Source: Anaerolineae bacterium
Lineage (GTDB): Bacteria; Chloroflexota; Anaerolineae; Promineifilales; Promineifilaceae
Length of the DNA: 64,000 nt
NCBI GenBank assembly: GCA_030425205.1
Contig: JAUIAP010000013.1
Span: 1-64,000, forward strand
Reading direction: 5' to 3'
Below the pieces are notes generated by a model. The model saw nothing but the letters and a program-made list of their open reading frames with translations, was not told the origin of the DNA and ran no database searches. This document shows positions 52,726-60,738 of the stretch, piece by piece (the stretch's first letter is position 1; each line of letters starts with the position of its first letter). Made by a program: the position numbers and the translations under genes.

Positions 52726-53709
52726 TCATCCCTCTTCCAACATGACGACCGTTCTTGTTCCCGGCAGTGGGCCCCAATGGATGAGCTGCTCTGGTAGCTC
52801 TTGTAAGGAAATCTGACGACCCAGCAGCCCTTCAAAAAATGATTCGTCTTTAGAAATGTAGGCAATCGCTTGCTGCATCGTCTGCACTGTCGCGCCCGCA
52901 AACGAGGTCAAGACCGTAATCTCCCGCATAAACAGGTCGTGGGCGGCAATCGGCAGTGGACAGTCTGCTTCAGGAACTCCGTAAACACAGACCATGCCCG
53001 CCCTGCGCACAACCCGCATGGCTGTGGCGAGACCAGCGACCGATCCCGAACATTCGACGACGAGATGGGCATGATCTTGCAGCGGTTCAGCAAGGCGTTC
53101 AATAGCGACCTGCTTTGTCCACGCAAGCTCGGCCGTTGAAATGTCGTGCAAGAAGAGAGAGCCGTCAAACTGCGGAGACTGGGCCAGTAGGTAGCTAATC
53201 AGCGTTCCAGACATGCCTCCCCCAATGACAAGCACATTTGGCGAGGAGACGGGCAGCAGCTTTAACGCGCTCAAAATCCGCTCGATCCCTCTGACGGCAC
53301 AGCTGATCGGCTCGACCAAGACCCCTAATAGCGGGTTTTGAAACTCAAACTTGTACAAACTGCTTTGCGGGACACAGATTTGTTCAGCATATCCACCATG
53401 CTCATTGACACCTAGCTCCCGCAACTCTGTGCAATGGCTGGTGACACCTTCACGACAGTAGCTACAAACACCACACGACAGTTCGTTATTCAATGCAAAA
53501 TAACCGACCTGCTCGGGCAGTTGGCACACCACCTCATGCCCGAGCACAACCCCCTTCATCTGTCCCTCTCGTGTCAACTGCTCATCCGTTTTGCAGATAC
53601 CCACATATTGGACATCCGCAACCACCTCATCCGCCTGTGTTGCGATCGGGTTTGGAAGATCACAAATTTCGACGCGGTTTGCGTCTTGCAACATTGCCGC
53701 TTTCATCAT
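52726..53709 (-). CDS. Zinc-dependent medium-chain dehydrogenase (polyol type)
   Basis: A 327-residue MDR-superfamily enzyme with intact catalytic ligands: YVGICKTDEQL (Cys), VVLGHEVV (His-Glu) and LVEPISCAVRGI (Glu). The structural zinc lobe is LSCGVCSYCREGVTSHC and the nucleotide-binding region NVLVIGGGMSGTLISYL. The layout is that of sorbitol/threonine-type dehydrogenases. It oxidises an alcohol with NAD(P)+. Placed between a class III aminotransferase and an HxpB-like phosphatase, it may oxidise C6 of an amino polyol, as GutB1 does in azasugar synthesis. The start is supported by GGAG seven bases upstream. Confidence 0.85.
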   Translation of the reverse strand: MMKAAMLQDANRVEICDLPNPIATQADEVVADVQYVGICKTDEQLTREGQMKGVVLGHEVVCQLPEQVGYFALNNELSCGVCSYCREGVTSHCTELRELGVNEHGGYAEQICVPQSSLYKFEFQNPLLGVLVEPISCAVRGIERILSALKLLPVSSPNVLVIGGGMSGTLISYLLAQSPQFDGSLFLHDISTAELAWTKQVAIERLAEPLQDHAHLVVECSGSVAGLATAMRVVRRAGMVCVYGVPEADCPLPIAAHDLFMREITVLTSFAGATVQTMQQAIAYISKDESFFEGLLGRQISLQELPEQLIHWGPLPGTRTVVMLEEG

Positions 53710-53816
53710 TCCAATTCTCCTTAAATCTTTATGATTTTGGGAGGCTCGTAGTCACGCCTGTGTGCGTTTTTCAACCTGCTAAAGCCGTCACTACGAACCC
53801 ATAAACAATCACGGCA

Positions 53817-55208
53817 CTAGGCGATTATTCGGCCGATTTTTTCAAAGACCTGATCTAACACCCCGATCGTGCAATCTATTTCGCTATGGGTGATGTCCAA
53901 ATACGGCGCTAATTTGATCACGTTCAAATCATATCCACCTGCTTGCAAAAGCATCCGCCAACGCTCTCCCTTCCACTCAAAATCGTTGTCTTGTGCAATT
54001 TCTGAGGCAATAGAGGCTGAACGTCCGTAAGGCGTCCCCTGTTCATCTGCGAATACGATATTGAGCAATAGGCCCAACCCGTCAACGCTATAGATAAAAT
54101 CATATTTTTCTTGGAGACGGCGCAACCCATTCAGGAAGTAGTCCCCTTTTTGTGGTACCGTCGTTTCATAATCTTGCGCCATCATATAACGCCATGTCGC
54201 TAGTGCGGCGACTGTACCGAGCGGATGATTGGCAAAATTGCTGTGCGCGTGACCGGGGGTAAAGACATCTGGATTGACCAGCTCATCTCTTGCCCACACC
54301 AGGCTGACGGGACTCAATCCATTGGTAAATGATTTGCTCAGTGTGATGATGTCTGGCACAAATCCGTAATGCTCAAATGCAAACAACTTCCCCGTGCGAT
54401 ACATACCCACCTGAATTTCATCATCCAAAATCAAAACCCCTTTTTCCCTTATTTGAGGAATGAAATCCTGGTAGAAATCTTTAGGCGGGATGACATAGCC
54501 GCGACCCTGACAAACTTCTAGGACAAATGCCCCAATTTCGGTGCTTCGCTCACTGGCAAGGCCATAATGCTCATTTGAAAATGCCTTATTGATCATCCTT
54601 GAACAGTAAAGTTCACACGTCTCTCGTTTCTTGTCATAGAAACATTGCGAACAGTTGGCAAAGGGAAACATCTGGGCGCGTCCGGGAAACTCATTGTAAT
54701 ACTCCCGATAGCGATGGCTCGCAGACAGGTTTAAGGTCTCAAAGGAACGCCCATGATACGCCCCCATCATGACGGCAACCTTGTTTTTGCCCGTGTTCTT
54801 GCGAACAATTTTCAGCGCATCTTCAACCACGAGGGAGCCACCCACATTAAATGAGACGCGCCCCTTAACGCCTGTCCGCTCATAAATTGCGTCTACGACC
54901 TCCTTCGCTACGAGCAACTTCTCTGCATGGAGAAAATCGCCGCACGCTTGCGGCAAGGTTCGCAACTGCTCCGCGACGGCATTTTCGATTTGCTGGTTGC
55001 GATAGCCAAAGTTGCAGCTTGAATGCCACATACCCGTACTCAGATACTTGTGGCCTCCCTCACCAAACATGACGCCGTCCTGACAGCCCGTGACAATGAT
55101 GGGGTTGTCCTGATAGTGGACGGTGTCGCCCCAACTTAGATATTGATTGTCGATCTGACGAAGCATTTCGGGTGAGGTTTGAAGATTGTCAAATACATTT
55201 GTGCCCAT
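53817..55208 (-). CDS. Class III PLP-dependent aminotransferase
   Basis: A 463-residue fold-type I enzyme. PLP-site motifs are present: VGGSLVVEDALKI, AYHGRSFETLNLSASHRY, LILDDEIQVGMYRTG (the Asp that contacts the pyridine N) and ITLSKSFTNGLSP (Schiff-base Lys). A Cys-rich insert FANCSQCFYDKKRETCELYC (about 185-204) resembles the CxxC...C insert of some class III transaminases. The family includes GABA and acetylornithine aminotransferases and GabT1 of azasugar pathways. The ATG at 55206-55208 has AAGGAAAG upstream. It is the first gene of the minus-strand group running down to the glucokinase. No TCGGCCGA octamer lies in it except in its last codons. Confidence 0.87.
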   Translation of the reverse strand: MGTNVFDNLQTSPEMLRQIDNQYLSWGDTVHYQDNPIIVTGCQDGVMFGEGGHKYLSTGMWHSSCNFGYRNQQIENAVAEQLRTLPQACGDFLHAEKLLVAKEVVDAIYERTGVKGRVSFNVGGSLVVEDALKIVRKNTGKNKVAVMMGAYHGRSFETLNLSASHRYREYYNEFPGRAQMFPFANCSQCFYDKKRETCELYCSRMINKAFSNEHYGLASERSTEIGAFVLEVCQGRGYVIPPKDFYQDFIPQIREKGVLILDDEIQVGMYRTGKLFAFEHYGFVPDIITLSKSFTNGLSPVSLVWARDELVNPDVFTPGHAHSNFANHPLGTVAALATWRYMMAQDYETTVPQKGDYFLNGLRRLQEKYDFIYSVDGLGLLLNIVFADEQGTPYGRSASIASEIAQDNDFEWKGERWRMLLQAGGYDLNVIKLAPYLDITHSEIDCTIGVLDQVFEKIGRIIA

Positions 55209-55541
55209 TTCTCTTTCCTTACTTTTACAGAACTTGCGCAGCCAGAGTGATTCTCCAGAAAAAGTTTAACTTTTTTAAAGAGCTGAACTTCTTGGCAGGT
55301 GCGTAAATTCTGCTTTATGAAACATCGGTCTTATTTCATTTTAATTCAAAGAAAGATAGTGCTAGGTCACGTTTACAAAATTGTCTATGTGCGCGACAAA
55401 ATTGTCTGTCGCCGCAATTTTCGGGGTCAATGCACCACGTCTGACGGTACGGCGCAGTCTCATTGTAGTAATACGCGTACACCCAAAACGGGCGATTTGG
55501 AACACCAAAAAATAGAGACTGCTACATTTTTGCCACTTCTA

Positions 55542-55596
55542 CTACAAGATTGTCTGCTAGATGTGACAAGTAGTGGCATGGCCTATTAGCTATAAT
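55542..55596 (+). promoter_or_regulatory. Second copy of TGTC-N10-GACA promoter motif with TATAAT
   Basis: TGTCTGCTAGATGTGACA (55551-55568) within a 31-base block matching 48567-48597 at 25 positions. TATAAT follows at 55591-55596. The direction is plus, away from the aminotransferase, with no protein gene downstream before the opposing regulator gene. Confidence 0.5.
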
Positions 55597-55748
55597 CGTT
55601 AATTGGAATAAGGACCACATACCGCGTCGGAAAGCCAAATAGAAGATAAATACCAATAAACAACGATGCGATGGATTGTTTGGTGAGGAGTTTTAGTATC
55701 TCGTTCGCGCTACGAAGCGTTGGTCATCGATAGAAATCCTGCAATGGC

Positions 55749-55782
55749 GCATGTTTCGGGAAAACTCTTTCCCGAAACATGC
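55749..55782. terminator. Perfect 15-base-pair hairpin
   Basis: GCATGTTTCGGGAAA (55749-55763), four-base loop, TTTCCCGAAACATGC (55768-55782). It lies 16 bases after the stop of the response regulator gene on the minus strand and at the end of the possible plus-strand transcript. No U run follows on either side, so it may be an mRNA 3' stabiliser or a bidirectional terminator. Confidence 0.65.
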
Positions 55783-55798
55783 CTCACCGCAAGAAGCG

Positions 55799-56794
55799 TC
55801 AAACAAGGTAGCGCAACACGATATCGAGCAGTTCCTCGTTGCCGCTCACGCCCAGCTTTTGCAACATGCGATGACGATAGGTCCGAACGGTTGAGATTGA
55901 GATGTGCAGCAGGGATGCGATCTCTTCTAGCGTATTCTGGTTTGCCAAGAGAACCAACACCTCGCGCTCCCGATCACTGAGTTTGAGCAGCGGATTCGCC
56001 ATGATGCGCGTCTCTTCTGGGTGTGATTTTTGCAAATCATCTGTGACTTTGCGAATCGTCGTCTCCATCTCTTGTAGCTGTTGTGTCAGTGTGACAAGCT
56101 CAGTGCGAACCGCATGATTTGTGATTCGGGAGTGCAATCTCGACATACGTTGATTGACTTGAGCAAGGTTTGTCGCAATGTCCACAGTGAGTTCCTGCCC
56201 AAGTACCTTACGATGACGCGACTGCATTTCCGATAACTGGATGGTCAACTGCTGTAGTTGCGAACTCTGTGAGCGCACGGTGGCCAGTAGAAGGGTTTGT
56301 TGGGCTTCGCTGTGCGTGCGACGAGTTATTTCAGCCGTCAACTGCTCCGTTCTTGCAGCAACCCGTTCTTCTAGCAGCGCGTTGCTTTCGGTAAGCTCAA
56401 GATGCAGGCGACGCAAACTCAAATGGGTACGAATGCGGAGTAGCACCTCGTTAATGTTGAGCGGTTTTATGATGTAATCAACGCCGCCCACACGCAAGCC
56501 CTCCTCCTTATCGACATCATCACTTGATGCAGAGAGAAAGATGACGGGAATGGCACGCATGCGAGGATCGGCTTTGAGGCGACGGCACGTTTCAAAACCG
56601 TCGATGCCGTTTGGCATTCGCACGTCAAGCAAGATGATATTTGGGGGAAGAATAGCCGCAGTTTCAAGCGCACTTTCCCCGCTCTTGGCAACCATCAATT
56701 TAAACCCCTGTTCAAACAGCTGATCAACCAGAAAATGTAGATTGGAGGGGTCATCATCGACGAGTAAAATCGTCGATTGTGGTTCATTAGACAC
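55799..56794 (-). CDS. Response regulator, REC-coiled coil-LuxR HTH, paralogue
   Basis: I start at a GTG (56792-56794), nine bases after GGAG; an ATG nine bases further upstream touches the Shine-Dalgarno sequence. The 331-residue product has the same layout as the regulator at 48725: receiver with ILLVDDDPSN, phosphoacceptor in IILLDVRMPNG and Lys in YIIKPLNI, a coiled coil with VAARTEQLTAEITRRTHSEA, then a LuxR helix-turn-helix (LSDREREVLVLLANQNTLEE). It follows the hybrid kinase gene on the same strand after about 130 bases that contain a repeat. The pair is a probable phosphorelay. Confidence 0.92.
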   Translation of the reverse strand: MSNEPQSTILLVDDDPSNLHFLVDQLFEQGFKLMVAKSGESALETAAILPPNIILLDVRMPNGIDGFETCRRLKADPRMRAIPVIFLSASSDDVDKEEGLRVGGVDYIIKPLNINEVLLRIRTHLSLRRLHLELTESNALLEERVAARTEQLTAEITRRTHSEAQQTLLLATVRSQSSQLQQLTIQLSEMQSRHRKVLGQELTVDIATNLAQVNQRMSRLHSRITNHAVRTELVTLTQQLQEMETTIRKVTDDLQKSHPEETRIMANPLLKLSDREREVLVLLANQNTLEEIASLLHISISTVRTYRHRMLQKLGVSGNEELLDIVLRYLV

Positions 56795-56840
56795 GCGCAA
56801 CATCTCCTATAATTTCATATTTAGTACACCATAAAGTAAC

Positions 56841-56913
56841 TCCCATCACAGCTGCCTTCGCAGGTATCCATTCTTTTTCTGGGAGTAGATTCCCGCCTGC
56901 GCGAGCGTGACAG
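56841..56913. repeat. Composite CCTTCGCAGG hairpin repeat, copy 4
   Basis: Contains GCCTTCGCAGGTATCCATTC and then GATTCCCGCCTGCGCGAG. The whole block matches, inverted, the element at 61921-61992. It lies between the hybrid kinase and response regulator genes. Confidence 0.75.
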
Positions 56914-56924
56914 TGCCGTACCAT

Positions 56925-59897
56925 TTACTTTACGCTGTATTCAGTTGCTAGCCAGTTGGCGAGTTCTCTTACGTCAAACGTTTCTAAATAGGCTTGCATC
57001 TGAGTGGCAAAGTGTTGATGTGTCGGTTCTTGTCGTAGTTCTGCAACACAGCGGCGCAATGTTTTAATATCACCTATACGTGCTGCTTGATAGATTTTCG
57101 TCACAGTTGCGACCGATGGGGGTTGCTGCGCGATAGATGACTGTGCGTTCGTTTCGGCCGAATTAGACATCTCATCAGCCCACTCCCACTCAAGCACCAG
57201 CAGCTCGTTTAACAACTCAAGTAACATAGCTAAATCAATCGGTTTTGCCAAAAAGCGATTTGCGCCCATTGTAACGCTGCGCTGGCTGTCTTCTGGAAAA
57301 ACGCTGGCGGAGGTGACGATGATAGGAAGGTCGGCCGCAGAAAAATGCTGGCGCAACTTTTGGGTTAGCGCAATGCCGTCCAAGTCGGGCATCACCAAAT
57401 CGGTAATGACGGCAGCGGGCGGGGAGTCGATGATGGCGGTCATTGCGCTGTGTGCATCCTCATAAAGTTCCGTGACAAATCCAACCGGCTCTAGCATTGC
57501 GGCCAAGAGGTTGCGATTGTCGAGGTTGTCATCAATGATAACCAAACGGGGGGCTTGCCCTGCCTTGAGGGTTGCGGCGCGATGGTCTAGCTGTAAGCGC
57601 GGGGCGGTGACAGCTTGCGCTTCAAACGGCAATGCAAGTGTGAACGAGAAGATACTGCCCTCCCCCACCACACTGTCAACTTGCAGCGTGCCGCCCATCA
57701 TTTCAACAAGCTGGGAGCTGATCGCTAACCCGAGACCAACCCCGTCCCGATTGGATTGACCAGAAGGGATTTGATAAAGCGGCTGAAAAATGAGCTGCTG
57801 CTGCTCTGCCGCAATACCGATGCCCGTGTCTTGTACGCTGAAATGGAATCGGCCGATCTCCCCATCCCCTCCCACTTCCTCAGCCACCCGCAGCGTTACC
57901 GTCCCCTCGTCAGTAAACTTCACCCCATTACCGATCAAATTTAATAAGACCTGCCGCAGCCGCGTGTCGTCAACCAGCACTTTACTGGCTGTTGAAATCT
58001 CTACCCGCATGCAAATCTCAATCGCTTTTTCCCTTGCTGCACTCTGTGCCAATGAGACCACATTCTCTACGAACACCTTCAACAGCACCGCGCTCGGTGA
58101 TAACTTCACCCCCCCCGATTCAACACGGGCGAGGTCGAGCATGTCGTCAATCAACGTCAGAAGATGTCGCCCACTCCGCGCAATGACGGCGTTTCCCATG
58201 TGGCCCTCACGTCGGCCGTTGCGCTGTTGGATTTGCGAATAGCCTAAAATGGCGTTGAGCGGCGTTCGCAATTCATGGCTCATATTGGCGAGAAAGACGC
58301 TTTTGGCACGATTCGCCGTTTCAGCCTGTACTTTTGCAATTTCGAGTGCAGCCTGAGTGCGCTCACGTTCAGCGATCTCCAAATTTAGGTCATGCGTCCG
58401 ATCGCGGACCTTCTGCTCCAATCCCTCGTTTAATTCATTGAGCGAATGGGTCATGTTATTAAAAGAGTGCGTTAGGTAGCCAATCTCATCTTCAATCGTG
58501 ACGGGAACCGTTGTCTTTAGTTGACCTGAGTTAATCTGTGTCACGCCATCAAGCAACCGATTCAACGGGACAAGGAGGGTGCGCCGGTAAAATAGCGGCA
58601 AGACAAATAGCAGGAGCAGCGTACTGAGGGTGGCTTGACCAATTAAAAGCGACACAAGCTCATGGCTGTCTGCATTGCGATAGATATCGACATACCCTAT
58701 CTCTAGGATGCGCTCGCCATCAGCGACTTGATAGCTGTCGAAGGTGAGTTCTCGGTTGGAGGAGTTGGTTATTTTATAAGAACCTGAAGAGCGTGGCTTT
58801 GGCGAACGATTATCTGCCCCAATCGTTGCCAGTGATGCCTCTGTAATTAAGGTTTGCAATTGTGTTTTTTCAAATGCCCATGCGTCCTCTTTTTGATAGA
58901 GAAATGAAACCTGTTCAGGTGACAGCGTCGCTGTGGCAGGAAACGCGGCAATGTACGTCAGGTTATCAAATTGGGTCAAATCCTCTTGATTGGGTTGCCC
59001 ATCCCCCGATGTGAGTGCATTGAAAATTCTCGCCTTGTTGCGGTCTATTTCTGTTAGATAGTTAATTAATGTGGTGTTTAGCACTTGCGTGCCAACCATC
59101 CCAACAATGACAAGCAGGACGATCAGCGGCGCACCAACCAGCCGCACAACCAAGCTGTTTTGCTGCGCGGTTGCGTTTAGATAGGCCAGTATCAGCAATG
59201 AGACAGTGAGGAGACTGCCAACTGCAATAAATGTGTCGGTGGGAACCAATTGTCTAAGGTCAAACAGTACAACGGGGAGGCTAATACTGGCGACTGCTTG
59301 AATCAAACCTGTTAGGGTTGCAAATGCAAAGTTTCGATGTGCTAAGGAGGTTGGATTGGGTGGGTGACGCACAACTGACCAGAAGGTTGGTATTGGCGCA
59401 TCCTTGGCTCTCCTCACCACTGCGAAATGGTACATGCGGCGCAGAAAAACCCCAACCAATAAAATAATAGAAAGCGGCATCATCCCCCAGTACGCATCGG
59501 GTAACCTTACCGATAAAACATCAGTCGTGTATTGCCAACAAAACTGAAGTAGCCATCCAGTAGATGCGATGACGAGCAGCCCAAATAATCGACTGACCAA
59601 ACGCGCCTCCCGTGAACGTTCGCGCTGCGGAAAGGCGTAGGCGAACCGTGCCATACAAAATATGCCAATGACAACGGCGGCATCCTGTGCCGGCCAAAGC
59701 GGAACAACCCACCAGTACAGGGCGTGGAAAAGATACATCGCTACAAAGTTAGCAATGATGGCGAATAAGAAGGTAATGAGACAGTAGGTAGCGGCGGTTT
59801 TCGGCCGAAGCCACAGCAAGTACATCGTCGCGGGTACGATAAACAACAACGATACAACCGCAATGAGCGCGTAGGGGGTAAATGAGTATTGAAGCAT
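56925..59897 (-). CDS. Hybrid sensor histidine kinase with 7TM-like sensor, HAMP and receiver
   Basis: From the ATG at 59895-59897 the product has 990 residues. It has an N-terminal multi-helix sensor (about eight helices, to ~265), an external domain (~290-420) and a helix. A HAMP segment (RRTLLVPLNRLLDGVTQINS) and coiled coil lead to the H box FLANMSHELRTPLNAILGYS. ATPase motifs NLIGNGVKFT, DTGIGI and GVGLGLAIS follow. A receiver domain (LVIIDDNLDNRNLL, phosphoacceptor in ITDLVMPDLDG) and a helical C-terminal ~100 residues complete it. It is a phosphorelay kinase. The response regulator at 55799 is the natural partner. The signal sensed is unknown. Confidence 0.93.
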   Translation of the reverse strand: MLQYSFTPYALIAVVSLLFIVPATMYLLWLRPKTAATYCLITFLFAIIANFVAMYLFHALYWWVVPLWPAQDAAVVIGIFCMARFAYAFPQRERSREARLVSRLFGLLVIASTGWLLQFCWQYTTDVLSVRLPDAYWGMMPLSIILLVGVFLRRMYHFAVVRRAKDAPIPTFWSVVRHPPNPTSLAHRNFAFATLTGLIQAVASISLPVVLFDLRQLVPTDTFIAVGSLLTVSLLILAYLNATAQQNSLVVRLVGAPLIVLLVIVGMVGTQVLNTTLINYLTEIDRNKARIFNALTSGDGQPNQEDLTQFDNLTYIAAFPATATLSPEQVSFLYQKEDAWAFEKTQLQTLITEASLATIGADNRSPKPRSSGSYKITNSSNRELTFDSYQVADGERILEIGYVDIYRNADSHELVSLLIGQATLSTLLLLFVLPLFYRRTLLVPLNRLLDGVTQINSGQLKTTVPVTIEDEIGYLTHSFNNMTHSLNELNEGLEQKVRDRTHDLNLEIAERERTQAALEIAKVQAETANRAKSVFLANMSHELRTPLNAILGYSQIQQRNGRREGHMGNAVIARSGRHLLTLIDDMLDLARVESGGVKLSPSAVLLKVFVENVVSLAQSAAREKAIEICMRVEISTASKVLVDDTRLRQVLLNLIGNGVKFTDEGTVTLRVAEEVGGDGEIGRFHFSVQDTGIGIAAEQQQLIFQPLYQIPSGQSNRDGVGLGLAISSQLVEMMGGTLQVDSVVGEGSIFSFTLALPFEAQAVTAPRLQLDHRAATLKAGQAPRLVIIDDNLDNRNLLAAMLEPVGFVTELYEDAHSAMTAIIDSPPAAVITDLVMPDLDGIALTQKLRQHFSAADLPIIVTSASVFPEDSQRSVTMGANRFLAKPIDLAMLLELLNELLVLEWEWADEMSNSAETNAQSSIAQQPPSVATVTKIYQAARIGDIKTLRRCVAELRQEPTHQHFATQMQAYLETFDVRELANWLATEYSVK

Positions 59898-60105
59898 GTT
59901 CGGAGACCCTTCTGAGATCATTTGTGGATTGCGTTTGCTATGCAGCCCATCCCGCCTATTGTAAACACATGTCGCGCCATAAACCATTTAACAAAAAAAT
60001 GCTGCAATTTCTTGGATCAACCGTTGCCGAGCGCGACAATCGGCCGATGTTCCCTGACAGGTCTTGAAACAACCAACCAAATCACGGTAATACCGTTTCG
60101 TTCTA

Positions 60106-60148
60106 TTGACAAAATCTCTGCACAAAATATACTTCAAGAAAATTTGAA
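60106..60148 (+). promoter_or_regulatory. arsR promoter with ArsR operator
   Basis: TTGACA (60106-60111), 16-base spacer, TATACT (60128-60133), then the dyad TTCAAGAAAATTTGAA (60133-60148) over the expected start of transcription. A near-identical dyad precedes the transporter genes at 60567-60582. Confidence 0.8.
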
Positions 60149-60162
60149 CTAATAGATATGCG

Positions 60163-60543
60163 ATGACAAAAACCGCCATTCTTCCCAACCAAATCGAAAG
60201 TTTAGCCCAGCAGCTCAAGCTACTCGCGAACCCTAAACGACTGCGCATTCTCAACCTACTCATGGAAGGCGTGCAGTGCAACTGTGAATTGAGTGATGCG
60301 CTTAACATGCCCATCAATCTGATTTCGCACCACATGGGACTCCTGCGCAAGGCTGGACTGGTTGATATAGAGCGGGATGCGGTGGATGCGCGCTGGGTTT
60401 ATTTTTCACTCAACGAATCGGCCATGACCACCTTCAACGAGGCGTACAACACATTTTTCGACTTGGCTCGCATCCAACCACGCCGTCCACAATGTGGGCC
60501 GCAAGCCTCTGTTGTGCGGATCGAGGAAGTGACGCTAACCTAG
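60163..60543 (+). CDS. arsR: ArsR-family arsenite-responsive repressor
   Basis: A 126-residue winged-helix protein: LAQQLKLLANPKRLRILNLL, then GVQCNCELSDALNMPINLIS containing the Cys-x-Cys of the alpha-3 site that binds arsenite or antimonite. HHMGLLRKAGLVDIERDA is the recognition helix and wing. When metalloid binds, the repressor leaves its operator. The C-terminal RIQPRRPQCGP has another Cys. Operators at 60133-60148 and 60567-60582 support autoregulation and control of the efflux gene. Confidence 0.92.
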   Translation: MTKTAILPNQIESLAQQLKLLANPKRLRILNLLMEGVQCNCELSDALNMPINLISHHMGLLRKAGLVDIERDAVDARWVYFSLNESAMTTFNEAYNTFFDLARIQPRRPQCGPQASVVRIEEVTLT

Positions 60544-60566
60544 TCGAAAATTTTTTGCACAATTAC

Positions 60567-60582
60567 TTCGAGAAAATTTGAA
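60567..60582 (+). promoter_or_regulatory. Second ArsR operator
   Basis: TTCGAGAAAATTTGAA, 15 of 16 bases identical to the operator in front of arsR. It lies between arsR and the small ORF, overlapping a TTGCAC element at 60555-60560, so the efflux genes may have their own repressible promoter. Confidence 0.72.
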
Positions 60583-60587
60583 CTATT

Positions 60588-60731
60588 ATGCATGATCAAA
60601 ACCGTACGTTTCCCCATCTGGCACAGGTTGCAGGCAGCGATGACGAAATACCGACCGTTTTCCGCCGACTACGTGAAGATATTGCGCCGCAAATAGCCGC
60701 AATATTGCACGCAAAAACAGAACAGGAGTAG
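60588..60731 (+). CDS. Small ORF of 47 codons in the arsenic operon
   Basis: An ATG at 60588 opens a 47-residue frame ending at a TAG that lies within the Shine-Dalgarno region of the ACR3 gene (AACAGGAGTAG). The predicted peptide is soluble, with a helical Arg/Glu-rich C-terminal half ([20 protein letters not shown]) and no Cys. I do not recognise it. It begins six bases after the operator and there is no clear ribosome-binding site, so it could be a leader peptide that couples translation to the transporter, or chance. Its stop-start spacing (7 bases) favours coupling. Confidence 0.45.
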   Translation: MHDQNRTFPHLAQVAGSDDEIPTVFRRLREDIAPQIAAILHAKTEQE

Positions 60732-60738
60732 ATTTACC

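Larger units (their letters stand above)
55209..55798. other. 590-base intergenic region with regulatory motifs and hairpin
   Basis: No convincing protein gene: a 96-codon frame at 55299-55589 lacks a ribosome-binding site and looks like chance. The region holds a short AT palindrome AAAAAGTTTAACTTTTT (55259-55275), TGTC/GACA motif copies at 55382-55398 and 55551-55568, a TATAAT box at 55591-55596 and a strong hairpin at 55749-55782. It separates the aminotransferase from the second response regulator and probably contains the aminotransferase promoter. A plus-strand RNA from about 55603 to 55785 is possible. Confidence 0.6.

Noticed and set aside
52722..52901. Upstream extension of the HAD phosphatase gene
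   Set aside because: It overlaps the dehydrogenase gene and adds a Cys/Arg-rich stretch unlike HAD proteins; the ATG at 52721 begins the HAD domain directly.
55299..55589. 96-codon plus-strand frame in the intergenic region
   Set aside because: No Shine-Dalgarno sequence, no recognisable pattern and it runs through the regulatory motifs.
55749..55782. Rho-independent terminator of the response regulator gene as a firm call
   Set aside because: The stem is perfect but no U run follows on either strand, so its function is left open.
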